From Guyanagaster necrorhizus (taxonomy: Eukaryota > Basidiomycota > Agaricomycetes > Agaricales > Physalacriaceae): a stretch of 64,000 nt of DNA. The notes under the pieces are model-generated. The model did not search any database. It worked only from the letters and a program-made list of their open reading frames with translations, and was not told the DNA's origin. The translations under genes and the position numbers were made by a program. Positions 46,521 to 57,637 of this stretch are shown piece by piece (position 1 is the stretch's first letter; each line of letters opens with the position of its first letter). The stretch is from positions 1,090,591 through 1,154,590 of the forward strand of contig NW_025064881.1 in the NCBI RefSeq assembly GCF_019112545.1. The letters are read 5' to 3'.

Positions 46521-47275
46521 TTATGAAGAAAGCTCGTAACTGTTAAAAATATCAGGCGTCGCAAACACAGAAGAGCATTGATACACATACGTCGTTGGGA
46601 CCTTCTCTTGCTTGAGCCCCGTAATGTTCAGCGGGATTCCCAATTGCCCAAAAATCGTGCCGGCCCTGCATTGTCAGTACTTTGATCATCAGTACCAAGC
46701 CAACAGACTCACTGCAGGTTGACATCGGTATTAAGAAGATCCAGATACCCCAGAGGAATGATAGACAGCGAGGCCAACGCGCCTTGGGTGAGCAATACGT
46801 TCTCGATCACGCCGGAATCTGCCGTACCAAAGATGGGTACGACGAGGGGGTCGGAGAAGGTGTGGTCAAAGGAGGCGTATTCGGTAGAGTTAATTCCAGC
46901 GGAACTTGCAACGCGCTCGAGGGTGAGCTCAATGGGGAGGGGATTCTTCACTGTTGGGTGTTAGATGAGAAGGAAGAGGAGAGACTGTAGCTTACCGGTG
47001 AATGCGACACTACGTTGTATGGATGTGAGTTGGGTATGGAAAGACAGTATGAAGGGAGTACTCGACGAGGTTGGTTTCGAGGGATTCCAGCTACAGGGTT
47101 GAACATCAGCCACCGATGACCCGAGAATGAAAGGGCATACAGTTATGGTCACGGTAATGTTGGCGACTAGGCCAATCCCAAGGCTGTTGATGATGTCCCC
47201 AATCGAAAGGTCCGTCAACGTGGGGGCACCAAGGACCAAGGCAGCTAGAGAAAAGAGAAGAAGACTGAGCAACAT
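46521..47275 (-). CDS. Secreted LEA2/WHy-like protein, paralogue of 25239
   Basis: Six exons mirror those of the gene at 25239-25998 in number, order and phase, on the opposite strand. A signal peptide (MLLSLLLFSLAALVLGAP) is followed by LESLETNLVDVAFT, VKNPLPIELTLERVASSAG, the long exon with DPLVVPIFGTADSGVIENV and LGYLDLLNTDV, then GQLGIPLNITGL and a 19-nt last exon after the intron 46540-46590, ending PTTYELSS. The NPN of the left copy is NPL here. Intron 4 has a standard GTGAGT donor, unlike the GC donor of its paralogue. Role unknown; probably extracellular. It shares a 574-bp divergent region with the LysM gene. Confidence 0.78.
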
Positions 47276-47849
47276 TACACGCGGACAAGAGAGGGTTGTA
47301 TTGAATGCATCCAAGTTATAGGCAGCAGGATAGACCGTATGACGCGACGAAACCATGTGAAATTATCAGATGACACGAACGCGTGTAATTTCTGAGAATC
47401 TGTACGGTGAAGGATCATTGAGAACCGGTATAAGAAGCGAGAGACACATGTGCAGCACCTGGGAAGAAATACGGCAGAAATTTTTGTTGGATTGCTAGAG
47501 TCACATGGCAGCAGTCCTAGTCAGTCACCGTTAATATTCTTCAGAGGATTCACTTAGGTTTTGTGTTCATTTCGGTGGATATCATAGTATCCAAACCATC
47601 ATATTTTGTCATTAGCCCCTCATTGCATTTGCAACAAAAGTAATACATTTTACCACCCACTTCGTTTGAGTCTATCCTCGCGATTCTGAAAAGTCCCGCT
47701 GGTTACAGAAGTTATAAAGTCGAAATACACGATGGACGAGAGCCTCGTGGCCGATGTTCCTGATTACATAACCACGCCTTCAATAACCGCGGGTGGCGGT
47801 GCAATTATCTCTCCCACACGACCACTACTACGCTTTGTTTATTTTCATG
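47276..47849. promoter_or_regulatory. Divergent region, secreted LEA2-like / LysM genes
   Basis: 574 bp between divergent starts, so both genes with extracellular domains could share regulation. An upstream ATG at 47732 opens a frame that cannot splice in phase into the LysM gene. No TATA box stands out. Confidence 0.4.
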
Positions 47850-48542
47850 ATGGGCCGCTGGACGCAATACGACGAAGTGACTAACGTTATTTTATGTATT
47901 CGCCTCACGCTTAACTCTAACAGGATTCATACCGCCTCCCAGAAGGCATGGAACGCATTGGTTACGACTCAGACACCCAAACATACTATTATCGTGATGA
48001 CGATGGAGGCACGTGGAAGGGCGCAGAGGGCGCTGAATATAGCGAGATGACCCGTGGTCTGTACTATCATGATGCAAACAGATTGCTAGCTGAGAAGCTA
48101 CAGTAACAGACGCTCCTTCAAGAACTGAAGATATCGAAGCTGCTCCTCGTCAAGCAGACGGGTATCAACAGCTCGCTACTGACCTCGTACGTTCTTCCTG
48201 TCACTCTATCTCCCAACCTCATTATTCCAGGACCGGCCTATGGTCCCAATAACCTACATCCCCAACCCCAGCGCCTACCGCACCCTCTTCCCATTCTTCC
48301 TCATCATAGCCGTCATTCTACTTCTCGTATGGCGGCTCATCCTCTCACCGGGTTTGTCCGTACCAAAGAGCCCGTGCTTGCAGGATATGCAGGCATATTG
48401 GGTCCAGGCGGGCGATTCGTGCTGGGAGATTGCGAACAGACATGGGTACACTCTTGAGGAGCTGCGAGGCTGGAACTCGGAGGTAGAATGTGAATCGTTG
48501 ATGCCCGGGACCACGATTTGTTTACCGGTGGAGAGTAAGTAG
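47850..48542 (+). CDS. Single-pass membrane protein with one extracytoplasmic LysM
   Basis: Four exons (47850-47876, 47924-48056, 48104-48186, 48231-48542) give 184 aa. The N-terminal cytosolic part MGRWTQYDEDSYRLPEGMER followed by IGYDSDTQTYYYRD and GTWKGAEGAEY is a pattern I recall from mushroom LysM proteins. A Pro-rich linker leads to one hydrophobic helix (LFPFFLIIAVILLLVWRLIL, about residues 98-117) and then a single LysM at the C-terminus, YWVQAGDSCWEIANRHGYTL...GTTICLP. LysM domains bind chitin or related glycans. No N-terminal signal peptide is present, so a type II topology with an external LysM is inferred. An in-phase ATG lies one codon upstream. Confidence 0.85.
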
Positions 48543-49521
48543 GAGGAGGGAGAATGGAATACTTGGTGGATGGATGGACGGACACGTATCTCAATACTGA
48601 TATTTGTGTAGCTTATTTGCGTGATCATTCTCTGTAATATTTGATAGACTGCTATAATCTGTTACCTCACTACTTCCTACCATTCATCAAGACACATGGG
48701 TATCGGTTGTTTCCTCGTGAGTGCGCGTAAAACTCGCAGTCTGACTGTAGTTTTATAGGACAGTGTCCTTTTATATTCAATGTATAAGGGGACCAATTCC
48801 CAAGAGGGTGAGGTCGTAAATGCGATGTGCACTTTTTGAGGAGGGGCAAGTGGGAAGTATTTCCAAGGTAGACTTCTGTTCGCCGAATTAGCGAGGACGG
48901 TGGTGAAAACTCTAATAGCCCTACCGCCGAGACCATGAAGAGCGCAACTGTAAGTGATGTCGCCGAGCGACATAAAAGTTATGGATGTTAATCTCTTCAA
49001 GTTCAGGGCTAAGCCAGAGCTGACTCGGTTGGCAGCCTGATATTGAGAACGGAAATTTTCTGGGAGCAAGTGACTAGGTCTGGAAATATACGCGACCATA
49101 CTGCTAAAATCCGACAGGCGAAGACCATATGATATGGAATTATTGAAGTGTTCGGAACGTCATGCGGACGAAAAAGTCAAGCCTCTTCTGAACCCGGAGA
49201 GAACGACATCGATGATAATATATCGATTGGATGAAGAACGAAATCAGCATTCATACGGGTCCCCGCAAGACAATACTCGAGAGATTCATATCAGTGATCT
49301 TTTGAACTGAAGACGGCCTCATTCTCTAATCAATGGGTCACTCCCCCAGACGGAGAAGACCGATCCTCCAAGATCAATTTGTCTGACAGGCTTAGGAGAT
49401 GGTCCAGCAAGAGCTCAGAGTCCTGGGTGACAAGAAAGTGTGGAAAACAGGGTTGCCGCTAGGGTGATCTGTCCTCTTTTTCCTCTTACTACTATAGATC
49501 AGGATGACGGGTATGAATTAT
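48543..49521. other. Intergenic, nothing recognised
   Basis: About 1 kb. Overlapping minus frames at 48670-48936 and 48677-49099 show no domain or splice support. Confidence 0.4.
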
Positions 49522-49613
49522 GGGGGCATAGCTCAGCTGGGAGAGCAACAGACTGAAGTTATTTAAGTGGTGATGTGTTCTGGAGGTCCCCGGTTCAATC
49601 CCGGGTGCCCCCA
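49522..49613 (+). tRNA. tRNA-Phe (GAA) with a 19-nt intron
   Basis: The acceptor stem GGGGGCA/TGCCCCC, D-arm GCTCAGCTGGGAGAGC, anticodon loop CTGAAG with GAA at 34-36, and T-arm CCCGGTTCAATCCCGGG are all present, with A73. About 19 nt (ttatttaagtggtgatgtg) interrupt the loop one base after the anticodon, the standard position for eukaryotic tRNA introns. The first pair of the anticodon stem is an A-G mismatch. The encoded TTCAATC, GGTTC-type T loop and A/B boxes supply an internal pol III promoter, and T-rich DNA follows. Confidence 0.92.
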
Positions 49614-50322
49614 TACATTTTCGAATACAAGTTTTTGCTTCGAAATTCACTAGGGCTGCGCACGAAATCTCCAGAGGGGGGGGGGGAAATTGTCCTTTCA
49701 TACCGATCCTTGCGCAAAAGAAAGGAGGAGGGCTAATATAGTAATTTATTACTTATCATATACAAAGTTACATGACTGGACTGTGATGTGGCAGATTTTT
49801 TTCGACTCTTTGTCTTTGTATTTTTATACACCTTATTGATCTCTCAGGCTGTAAGTTACTGGAAAAGCAAAAAGATATCTATGCTTTTCCTTTGTAAATA
49901 CAATATGTATATAATAATACTGAATATAATGCTCAAATACTGTCCAGCATAGTCACATGACAGGTAAGTTATCTCGATGAAACCCTTCTGGCGAGGGGTG
50001 TAAGTTACCAGTAATAAACACAAGTGTATCAAAACCTACATTTCATGTGCAACCCTAAACTTAATATGAAACCTCCAGGGAGGGGAAGGCGAGTTATGGT
50101 TTTATGCAGACTATTCGAAGGGGAGGGTTTTAATACAGTAATTTCAATTACCTATCACATGCAGAATTTTAGTTTTTTGTGTTTGTGTTTTCACAGCTTT
50201 TCTTTATCTCAGGAGCAGTAAGTCATCAGTAAATGTTGGCCTATACGGGTCCGACACGGGCTCTATAAGCTTGCAGAAACATTTTGCCATCTCAGTTTTT
50301 TGCTATTTCCCTCCTCTGCCTC
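49614..50322. other. AT-rich intergenic DNA with degenerate direct repeats
   Basis: A G-run of 12-14 lies at about 49675-49688. Two blocks, about 49725-49870 and 50100-50235, share degenerate order: GGAGGG, TAATA-AGTAATTT, CTTATCATATACA versus CCTATCACATGCA, a T-rich stretch, then GTAAGT-A-C-GTAA. No coding potential. Confidence 0.4.
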
Positions 50323-51371
50323 ATGTCGTCCTTCTCTGTGGCCGTCAATCCAGTCGTCGAGCGACACAGCCATCGTAAGTTCTTGATTCTTGATCACTTA
50401 CCCAACGGAGGTTAAGCATTTTTTCACTTAGTCCCAGTAGATGAGGAAGCTGTTGATCTTAGCGAGTCGATCGATTTCACCGCTACACCTGGCTGCCAAG
50501 CTCGCAAGATATCTACTGCTAGCGTGGACAATGGAGGAACCTACGAACTACATCCCCTTCCAAAATATTTTACTGAACGCACTAAGAGACCTTCTGCCCT
50601 CCGCAACGACTCGACTGCGGATACCATTACTCTCAAGGATCTCGTCCCCGAATAATCCTTGCCTATTCTCGAGGATTTATATCTGAAGTCTCGCACTGCG
50701 ACCGCGACGAAGACGGGAATTCGGCACTGAGGTTACTCTGGGTGGTTGGTGTATTCGCGCGTGGATCCTCGTCGGGTGCTGATGTATCTTTTTCAGGCTG
50801 GATCGTTACGTTCTTAATTAACGAGAGAGAAGGCGGAAAGAGCGCGGGATACGTCTCCTCTGGTTTCTTCGGTGGTGAGCAACGTTTCCACTGTTTCCGT
50901 TGGTGTTTGGTCAGACATCTTCTTCCTTTAGGACTAACTCTGGGCCGGCTGTGCCTTATATGGTTCAGCAAAAAAGTTCGTATCTGGCGTTCCGTAGTTA
51001 TCGAAACAAGGTCTAATTTCTTGATCAGGTCGGAGAGCACCGTGTCATCATTGTAAATATTCTACTCGCCATAGCGTAAGTCAGGTCATGTATTACCGGT
51101 TTCTTACACATCCATTATGCTAAACGGGAACCCAGACTGGAACTGACCGTGTGGTTTGTTCCTTCCATCATCGAGAACGGAGTTGCAGTAAGGACGTTGT
51201 ATCTGTATCATGACACTTCTCACTTAAATCTCCTTCCAGATCTCATTTGTTGGCTTGCTACTGGGTCCCATGTTCCCGATACTTGCCGGTCATGTGACAC
51301 GAATACTCCCTGCGTGGTTGTTGACCGAAAGCCTCGGGTAGATCACAGGAACTGGTATGTCGGGATTGACT
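50323..51371 (+). pseudogene. Deleted MFS transporter gene copy
   Basis: The N-terminal exons are intact (MSSFSVAVNPVVERHSH, then a cytosolic PVDEEAVDLSESIDFTATPG and EL.PLPKYF.ERTKRPSALRND) and end at TAA 50653-50655. Coding sense resumes at about 50740 with FSGWIVTFLINEREGGKSAG, GYVSSGFFGG, LTLGRL, GEHRVIIVNILLAI, LELTVWFVPSIIENGVA and ISFVGLLLGPMFPIL, the late helices of an MFS permease. The first seven or so helices are therefore missing. An in-frame TAG at 51339-51341 replaces a Trp present in the copy at the right edge of the window. After about 51367 similarity to that copy ends. Confidence 0.8.
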
Positions 51372-51817
51372 GAGGCCTTCGAAAATGCGCGGTGCTTCTT
51401 CACCACTAGATAATCCGAGTCGGTCTCCAAACTAGGTTACTGAGTCATCCTGTTTGTCACCAGGAATCCAGGCTTCAGGCTCTAGGATTCAGGAATGCAT
51501 TGTGCATATTACATTGACAACCTGAACTTTTGGCTCTACGACATAAGCATTCGAATTGAAGGCTCTTTCAATTGCGACTCCGAGGCCGTACGAAACACAT
51601 AGATACGTCAAGGATACTGATTTATTTGAGCAACTATGGCTTGTACAATGTAAATGAGCACGAGTAGTACAAGTCATTTGGAGGAATAGAGGAAGTTTAT
51701 ACAGAACTATAACGGGAGAATTGTGGTCGTAAGAGTCGTGACACGGAAAGACAAAGAATGGGGCAGCATAGAGGAAATTTGTATACAAGACAAGATGATG
51801 TTGGATACGTCGTTAGA
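51372..51817. other. Convergent intergenic region
   Basis: Short region between the MFS relic and the forkhead gene with no supported frame. Contains a tandem of the word tccaggct/ccaggcttcaggctctagg near 51470. Confidence 0.4.
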
Positions 51818-53011
51818 TTAGGAAGACTCAGACCTATTACCATCGCTGGAGCCTGAGAACTCAGCGCTACCCTCGTCGGGGGAATGAGTGCTCCTACGTT
51901 TACGAGGACGCCTGCCTTCCGGATTGGTAATATCAATGGCCCAAAGACCCCCTCTTCCAGGATCGATCGGGGTACGCCCAATATTCTTAAAAAGATCGTG
52001 AGAAGACAAAGCGTGCTTGAGAGTTTCCTGTCAACCGGTAAGTACCATGCAGCCTTCAACAACGACTGCGCGACGAACCTTCAAGGTGCCCTCGTTCTCT
52101 CGGAAATACTCAAAGCGCGCCATAAGCGCAGCTCTGATCTCAGCTGTGGAAGCTTTCTGGTGGGGGTGACTGTAGATCGCGGCTGCAGCTAACTGGATTA
52201 TGGTGTAAGGAGGCCTTCCACTCCTGTCGCGCGGATCAACGAGAGATTCGAGGCGGATTGGGGTTCCGTGTGGGAGATGGAGGAAGTCTCGCAGGTAATC
52301 ACCGGGTTCGCGTAAGTCGTATTGGGTGTCTGCTCTCGCTAGGAAGGGCGTGAGATCGGGGGATTCGCGTTTAGGGATTACATGGGGAGATTGCTCAAGA
52401 GTGTGTCAGTCGTAATAGCGCTGACCGGGATCCAAGGACGCGAAAGGAGAAGGAAGGCCTGTTACGGCAGTGGCGTATCCAGGAGGATAAGCGGCTGACG
52501 ACGAGGGGTATCCACTGGGAGGTGAGTTCGATCCACGTTGGGAAGTGGGACTTCCATAGCCCTGAGGAAGTATTGTTTGAAGGTGTAGAAATTTCGCCTA
52601 TAGTCGTGCTGTACTCACCGAGCCACGAGAGTGTCCCGAAACATCAAAAGGACGCATTGGACCAGACGATCCGCCGTGTTCATAGCCCTAAAATATTATC
52701 GCGTAAGTTAAACACGTAAAACACGCTCGTTATTAGGAAACAATTACAGGGTCGCGGGCGCGTGTCGGCATCTCATCATGGGTGTGACTACCCGCCTCTT
52801 GGTCCAAGAGCGAAATTTCTTGACCGGAGGACAGTGGCAACGTCGGCTCATCGGGTTCCTGTACTCTGATACCTCCACCAGAGCTGGGCATAAACGGCTG
52901 GTCGTCCTCTTCTCCATACCTCGCATAGGAACGAGGAATGGGAGGATAACCAGACCTGGCGCTGCCATGGCCCCTAAGGTGGATGTACGAAGCAGGATAC
53001 CCGGAATACAT
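51818..53011 (-). CDS. Forkhead-domain transcription factor
   Basis: Five exons (53011-52748, 52687-52619, 52561-52466, 52393-52079, 52027-51818) give 317 aa. The first 140 residues are Gly/Ser/Pro/Tyr rich and probably disordered. The forkhead fold begins near residue 200: GRPPYTIIQLAAAAIYSHPH, then STAEIRAALMARFEYFRE, the recognition-helix region ETLKHALSSHDLFKNIGR and GGLWAID; a basic RRPRKRRS tail follows. It is expected to bind DNA in the nucleus. Without the 72-nt intron at 52394-52465 (GTAACA...CTGAC...TTGAG) there would be an in-frame TGA. The recognition helix has LKHALSSHD where typical factors have RHNLS.N, so it is a divergent member. Confidence 0.8.
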
Positions 53012-54520
53012 GGTTTCTGGTATCAAGCCATAAGTCCGACCCGTAAATGGATGCCGCGAACACGTACAATGGTGTCCGTGCAAGGTTGAATGTAAGAGAA
53101 AAGATTTGGAAAAGAGAGCAGAGAAGTAGCAGATGCTGGAGCGGTGTTGTGGAACCACTGTTGGGGACATACCGTGCTGCCCGCACCTGGTTTTTATAGC
53201 GATACGACCCACATACTTTAGGCCCTCCGTACATGGCTATGTTCAAGAATTGGTTCAGCACCGAGATCCGACGATTGGCTCCGAGCAGTTTTGCTTGATA
53301 AGCTGCTCGAGGATGTACCGTATCAAGAAGTTGATGAAAAGGGCACGAGGCAACACTTTCCAGAAATGAAGTCAACTGTTGGTGTTCGTTGGCGTATATG
53401 TACGTCGCCGAGGCACCGAGAATGAGATAGCCATATCTGTACCTTCCTGTCAAGGTAATTTCATTTGAAGTAGACGTTAGAGTTTGTCGTGTGTAGTGGA
53501 AGAGCAAGCCAAGCTAGAGAGCAGCTTGAGATGAAGATAAGATTGAATAGAAACGTTTTGGCCAACAAGAATAGCGCGACGAAGTCCTTTGGACATTATA
53601 TTAAAAAGGACACCATTTACTTGCCAAAGTGGATCACAGACGGTGTTGGCGATGATAGCAAGGTGTCCTTTCCGAAGTAGAACCTCGTCCCCAAGCAATC
53701 AAAGTGAATCCCACGATGGTCCTAGGCCTTCAGCGCTCGTCTGTTCGCGAAATTTGTCTTACAAATTCCCAGGACTACCATCTTGAAGTTGGTCAGAGGA
53801 TGTTAACTGTGCTGCAGTCTGCAAGAAGAGATGTACAGAACTAAGCGACAATGAGAGCTTTAACTGATGATCGATGAGGCCCCTAGTTTCCGTCGAAAGT
53901 GTCTCCGTCTCTATATTTCTGAGCCGAGGGAGTTTTCCATTTCGGATATTTTACGTACGTGGATGTTGTAGTCGAAGTTTGTTTGATCGAGTTTCTCGGC
54001 CCGAGTTACTCCGACTGCAAGCACGCATACATAACGCGCCTGTGGTGCTGGGCGCCGCTTGTGGGTCGGTCTGAGAACACACATTGCCCGACTGGTAACT
54101 ATCCCCACTATCAAGTATATTCATTCAATATATGGGATGCATGGGGTTCTAGCCCTGGATTTTCTAATTCTGAATACATCCTTTGTGAATACAATAGACC
54201 CACGAACATGAGTAGCCAACTTAGGCCCTGGGGCTCGCTACCTTGGGCACATCTGACGCTTCAACAAACAAGCGGCGACTGTCTGCTTTCCACTCCCGTT
54301 CTCAGCCTTGAATTAAATATGTATCACGGCATAATCAATGCGTTTGTAAGTCTATCTATGCGTAGTCGAGGGGCGTAAGAATGATCCATAAGCCCGCTTT
54401 TCCTTCAATTCTTCTTCCCTGAAAAAAAAAACAAACAATGGTCAGGTCCAATGCTTAATTTCATAAGGTCTAAGTTCAACGAGATAATGAGAGCGGAAAT
54501 AGGTGGGACTACTGATACAA
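53012..54520. other. Intergenic, nothing recognised
   Basis: 1.5 kb. Frames such as 53133-53369 (plus), 52974-53507 (minus) and 53959-54378 (plus) have no domain. Presumed forkhead promoter on the left and 3' flank of the permease on the right. Confidence 0.4.
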
Positions 54521-56774
54521 TCATTCCACAACCAGCTCTGCAACCACGTTGGCTGCCTCTTTTTTGCCCATGTCCTCTGATCCGGGACTCATGGGATCCA
54601 ATGTAGGAACAGGACCCCTGAACCAGTAAACCCCACCATATTTAGGGAAGTAGTACCATATCAACGAGAGAATCATCACGCCTCCCAGCACTACTACGGA
54701 GTAGTTCATATCTTGAACAGTCGTTTGGGGAGTTGTGGGGAACATCAACACTATGCTCGTGAAGGTCATGAACAATACGGCTGTCAGCGCGATCGAAAAA
54801 CTCTATGAATCAAAGAACGGCCGTCAGAGGTGTGTAAATCACTATGATTCATGGTGACTAACGAATATTCCGAGGTGAAATGGTCCAGGCTTGAAATTGT
54901 TCTCTCCCATAAAGCAGGCAGCGATCGGGATGCTGTATGCGACATACGTTGCGATGACGGATATTGAAAAAACGGCGTTGATAGCATTACTTCCAGCGAA
55001 TGAGAGTAGTCCTAGTAATATTGCGAAACCGGCGTCGAAAATGACAGTGTTAACCGGCGTTTCCGTGTAGCTATTCATTCGATACAGCCAGTGGGAGAAT
55101 GGAAGGGCTAGCACGTGGTGTGAGCGTTTGATCTGAGAATCAGATGGTCATAATGAAGCTGATACCTCGATCTCTGCTAAAAGCGTACGTCTGTCTGCTG
55201 GCGGCTAGAAGCTGATAAAAAGATATTAGGAAACGATCTCCGTAACCAAAGATGAGTTTACCATACTGGACCCCATCATATATCTGCCAAAGCAAAGCTA
55301 ACATTAGGATCCACGGCGACGACGGATGAAAAGGTCAACACACTGTACTAATACAATAATTGCCCAGATACCCAACGTTCCTTTCTGTCCAAAACCATTG
55401 AACAGAATCTGCGCCATGGGCTGGGAGCTATTATATATCGCTTCCAGATCCGACCCCATACAGAAAGCAAGGGTCATGTTGATTGCTATAGATTCGACAT
55501 CAGAATAAATTATTGGTACTAGCGAAAACACATACCCCAGCCCAACACTCCAGCAATGCCCACCGCCAATACGATTGCCCAAGGAACGACAGTTGTAGCA
55601 TTTGACGCTTCCTCACTTATGTGGACACTGGAATCGAATGCACCTACAATGCGATGATGGATATATCATGTCATGTCGCTGTAGTAATGCAGGCGTACCA
55701 ATAGTCCAAAGCGGCGCCAAAAAACTCAGTATGAATGCGAAGCCATCTGTCCACCCGTTGACTATGCGGGATGAGATAAGTGCTATATAAAAACGAATCC
55801 ATGACAGTCGGAAACGGCGCACGGTTGACAAATTCGCCTAGGGCAAAGTGTGCGCTGTTCTTGAATTCCGACGGAGTAACGATAGGCAAGGCGATAATAA
55901 CCCCGAAGCATAACCTGTCAACATCGTATTGGAACATCAGAATGATGGAAGGCGCTATCAGTAGATAACTGAATAGGATACGTACACGACGTTGAGAGCG
56001 ACGTACACGGACTGCAGCCTTGCTAAAACCGATGTGCCCAGACTGCAGTTTACGATGTGAGTGAGGTTTATAGCTACATATACACCACTGACAAGTTTGA
56101 ATTGAGAATATGGGAAAAAGAAAAACGGGGATGACATACAAAAGCTGGGCGTTCGTTGGCTCAAAGCTTTGGTTATTAGAGCCAATCTTGACTGCAGCCA
56201 TGATTTGAACGGCGCATCCCCAGTTAATCGAAGATACACCTGCTATAGATCCGATCGTGTTCATGTCTAGATTGCCAAGTGTGTGAGGGTGCGGCGTGTG
56301 TAAAAAAATACGAAAAAACTGACATCCGACTATCCAGCAAAGCAAATTGCGCCAACGGGATGACGACAATGAGTAGGTCCAGTAGTATAATCCCCCAGAA
56401 GTAGGAGCAGCACTGGCTAGTTCGGCCATTGCCATGCCAACACATAGTATGAAAATACTTGCAACGGCCCACTGCACTGTTCTATCAGCGTATCGCATCT
56501 CAATGGGAGTGGACTTGAGGGAAGCGTACCCCCCAAACCATGGCAGGCCCTCCTCCGTTGGGTATCGCGTAAAAGAGAACCGACGATATTGAGGGCACCA
56601 GTCCGATAATCGAGAACGCAATTCCAAAAACCTGCGATAAGGTTAGTGAATATATTAACTTTTAAGAGAAAGACGAGCCTCAAGAGGGGTGAATTCACGC
56701 TTGAACTCTTGCTTATAGCCCAAAGCTGCTAATCGCGTCTCGTCCGCCGCATGAACAGCGTCTTTCGAAGACAT
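54521..56774 (-). CDS. APC-superfamily amino acid/amine permease
   Basis: Many exons chain on the minus strand from MSSKDAVHAADETRLAALGY at 56774. The core is that of fungal APC permeases (UGA4/HNM1-like): VFGIAFSIIGLVPSI with the unwound first helix, GGGPAMVWG, MAMAELASAAPTSGGLYYWT, SVHISEEASNATTVVPWAI, and late helices such as ALPFSHWLYRMNSYTETPVN. The tail FRGPVPTLDPMSPG ends near 54521. About twelve helices are expected; the protein would import amino acids, GABA, choline or amines by proton symport at the plasma membrane. It is divergent from the copper amine oxidase gene. I did not verify every internal exon phase. Confidence 0.87.
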
Positions 56775-57637
56775 GTCGAAGGATGGGAAAGAGCTGTTAT
56801 CGCACTGGATAGACTATATGCTCACTCCATACAAAGTCCGATTACGTATAAGCGAGATACACATGAAAGATAGAAGCCTAGGCAGGAATCATGTTGGAGT
56901 ACTTCTGAGCACAGATAAGGATGTTGCTTCAGATGGGCAACAATTAAATCACAATTAAAAAGCCTCATTCTTTCCACAGGGTGGAAAAAGCAGATATTTG
57001 AGAGGAAGCAAGGGAGGAAGGTGTGTGTGTTATTGAGTATAAGGTGGTTGTACAGCCACCGGCAACTTCGAACCGGGTATCAAAACTTGTTTGCCGCAAC
57101 TTGAATACGACCATAATCAATATCTACTGCATTGTCTTGTCCTCTAACTCCCTTGTCTGTATTCAAAAGAAAATATATTTTGTGACTACCTCTGGTGATC
57201 CGACTCGCAGCTCCGTCTGTCGGTTGAGACCTCAGCCGTGCCGTGGCAAGGCAGAGTACAGTGATATATATGCGGATACATGGATGATGGCGGACCTCCT
57301 CACTTCCCATCCAATAGCAACGAACTGACGGCCAATACCGATGAGTACGTATGCATTTAACCCTTTACTTCCATTAACCGTCTTCGATAATTCAGTCCAT
57401 TGTCAGTGACAACGCTGCCGCGGCGAACCGTGATAAGAAATCATGGGCACTAAAGGCTCAATTGGAGCCGCATTATTCCTTATCATCAAATTCCTATAAC
57501 TAATGATGCCGGAAATTGGGCGGAATGCATTTCTCGCGTTTCCGTCAGGTGATCTTGCCAAAACTGCTCAGTCATTCATCGTGAGCAAAAGTATTTCAGG
57601 AGCCAACGGACCGTGATAGAGCGTTTCCATATCGCCA
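56775..57637. promoter_or_regulatory. Divergent region, permease / copper amine oxidase
   Basis: 863 bp between divergent start codons with no supported frame of its own (57023-57328 plus and 57080-57310 minus overlap and lack domains). It contains a GATAAG at about 56917 and a GTGATAAGAA at about 57430; GATA words are bound by fungal nitrogen regulators. Suggestive only, because GATA words are common. Confidence 0.4.

Noticed and set aside
52380..52420. In-frame TGA making the forkhead gene a pseudogene
   Set aside because: An in-phase intron with branch-like CTGAC removes it, so the gene can be intact.
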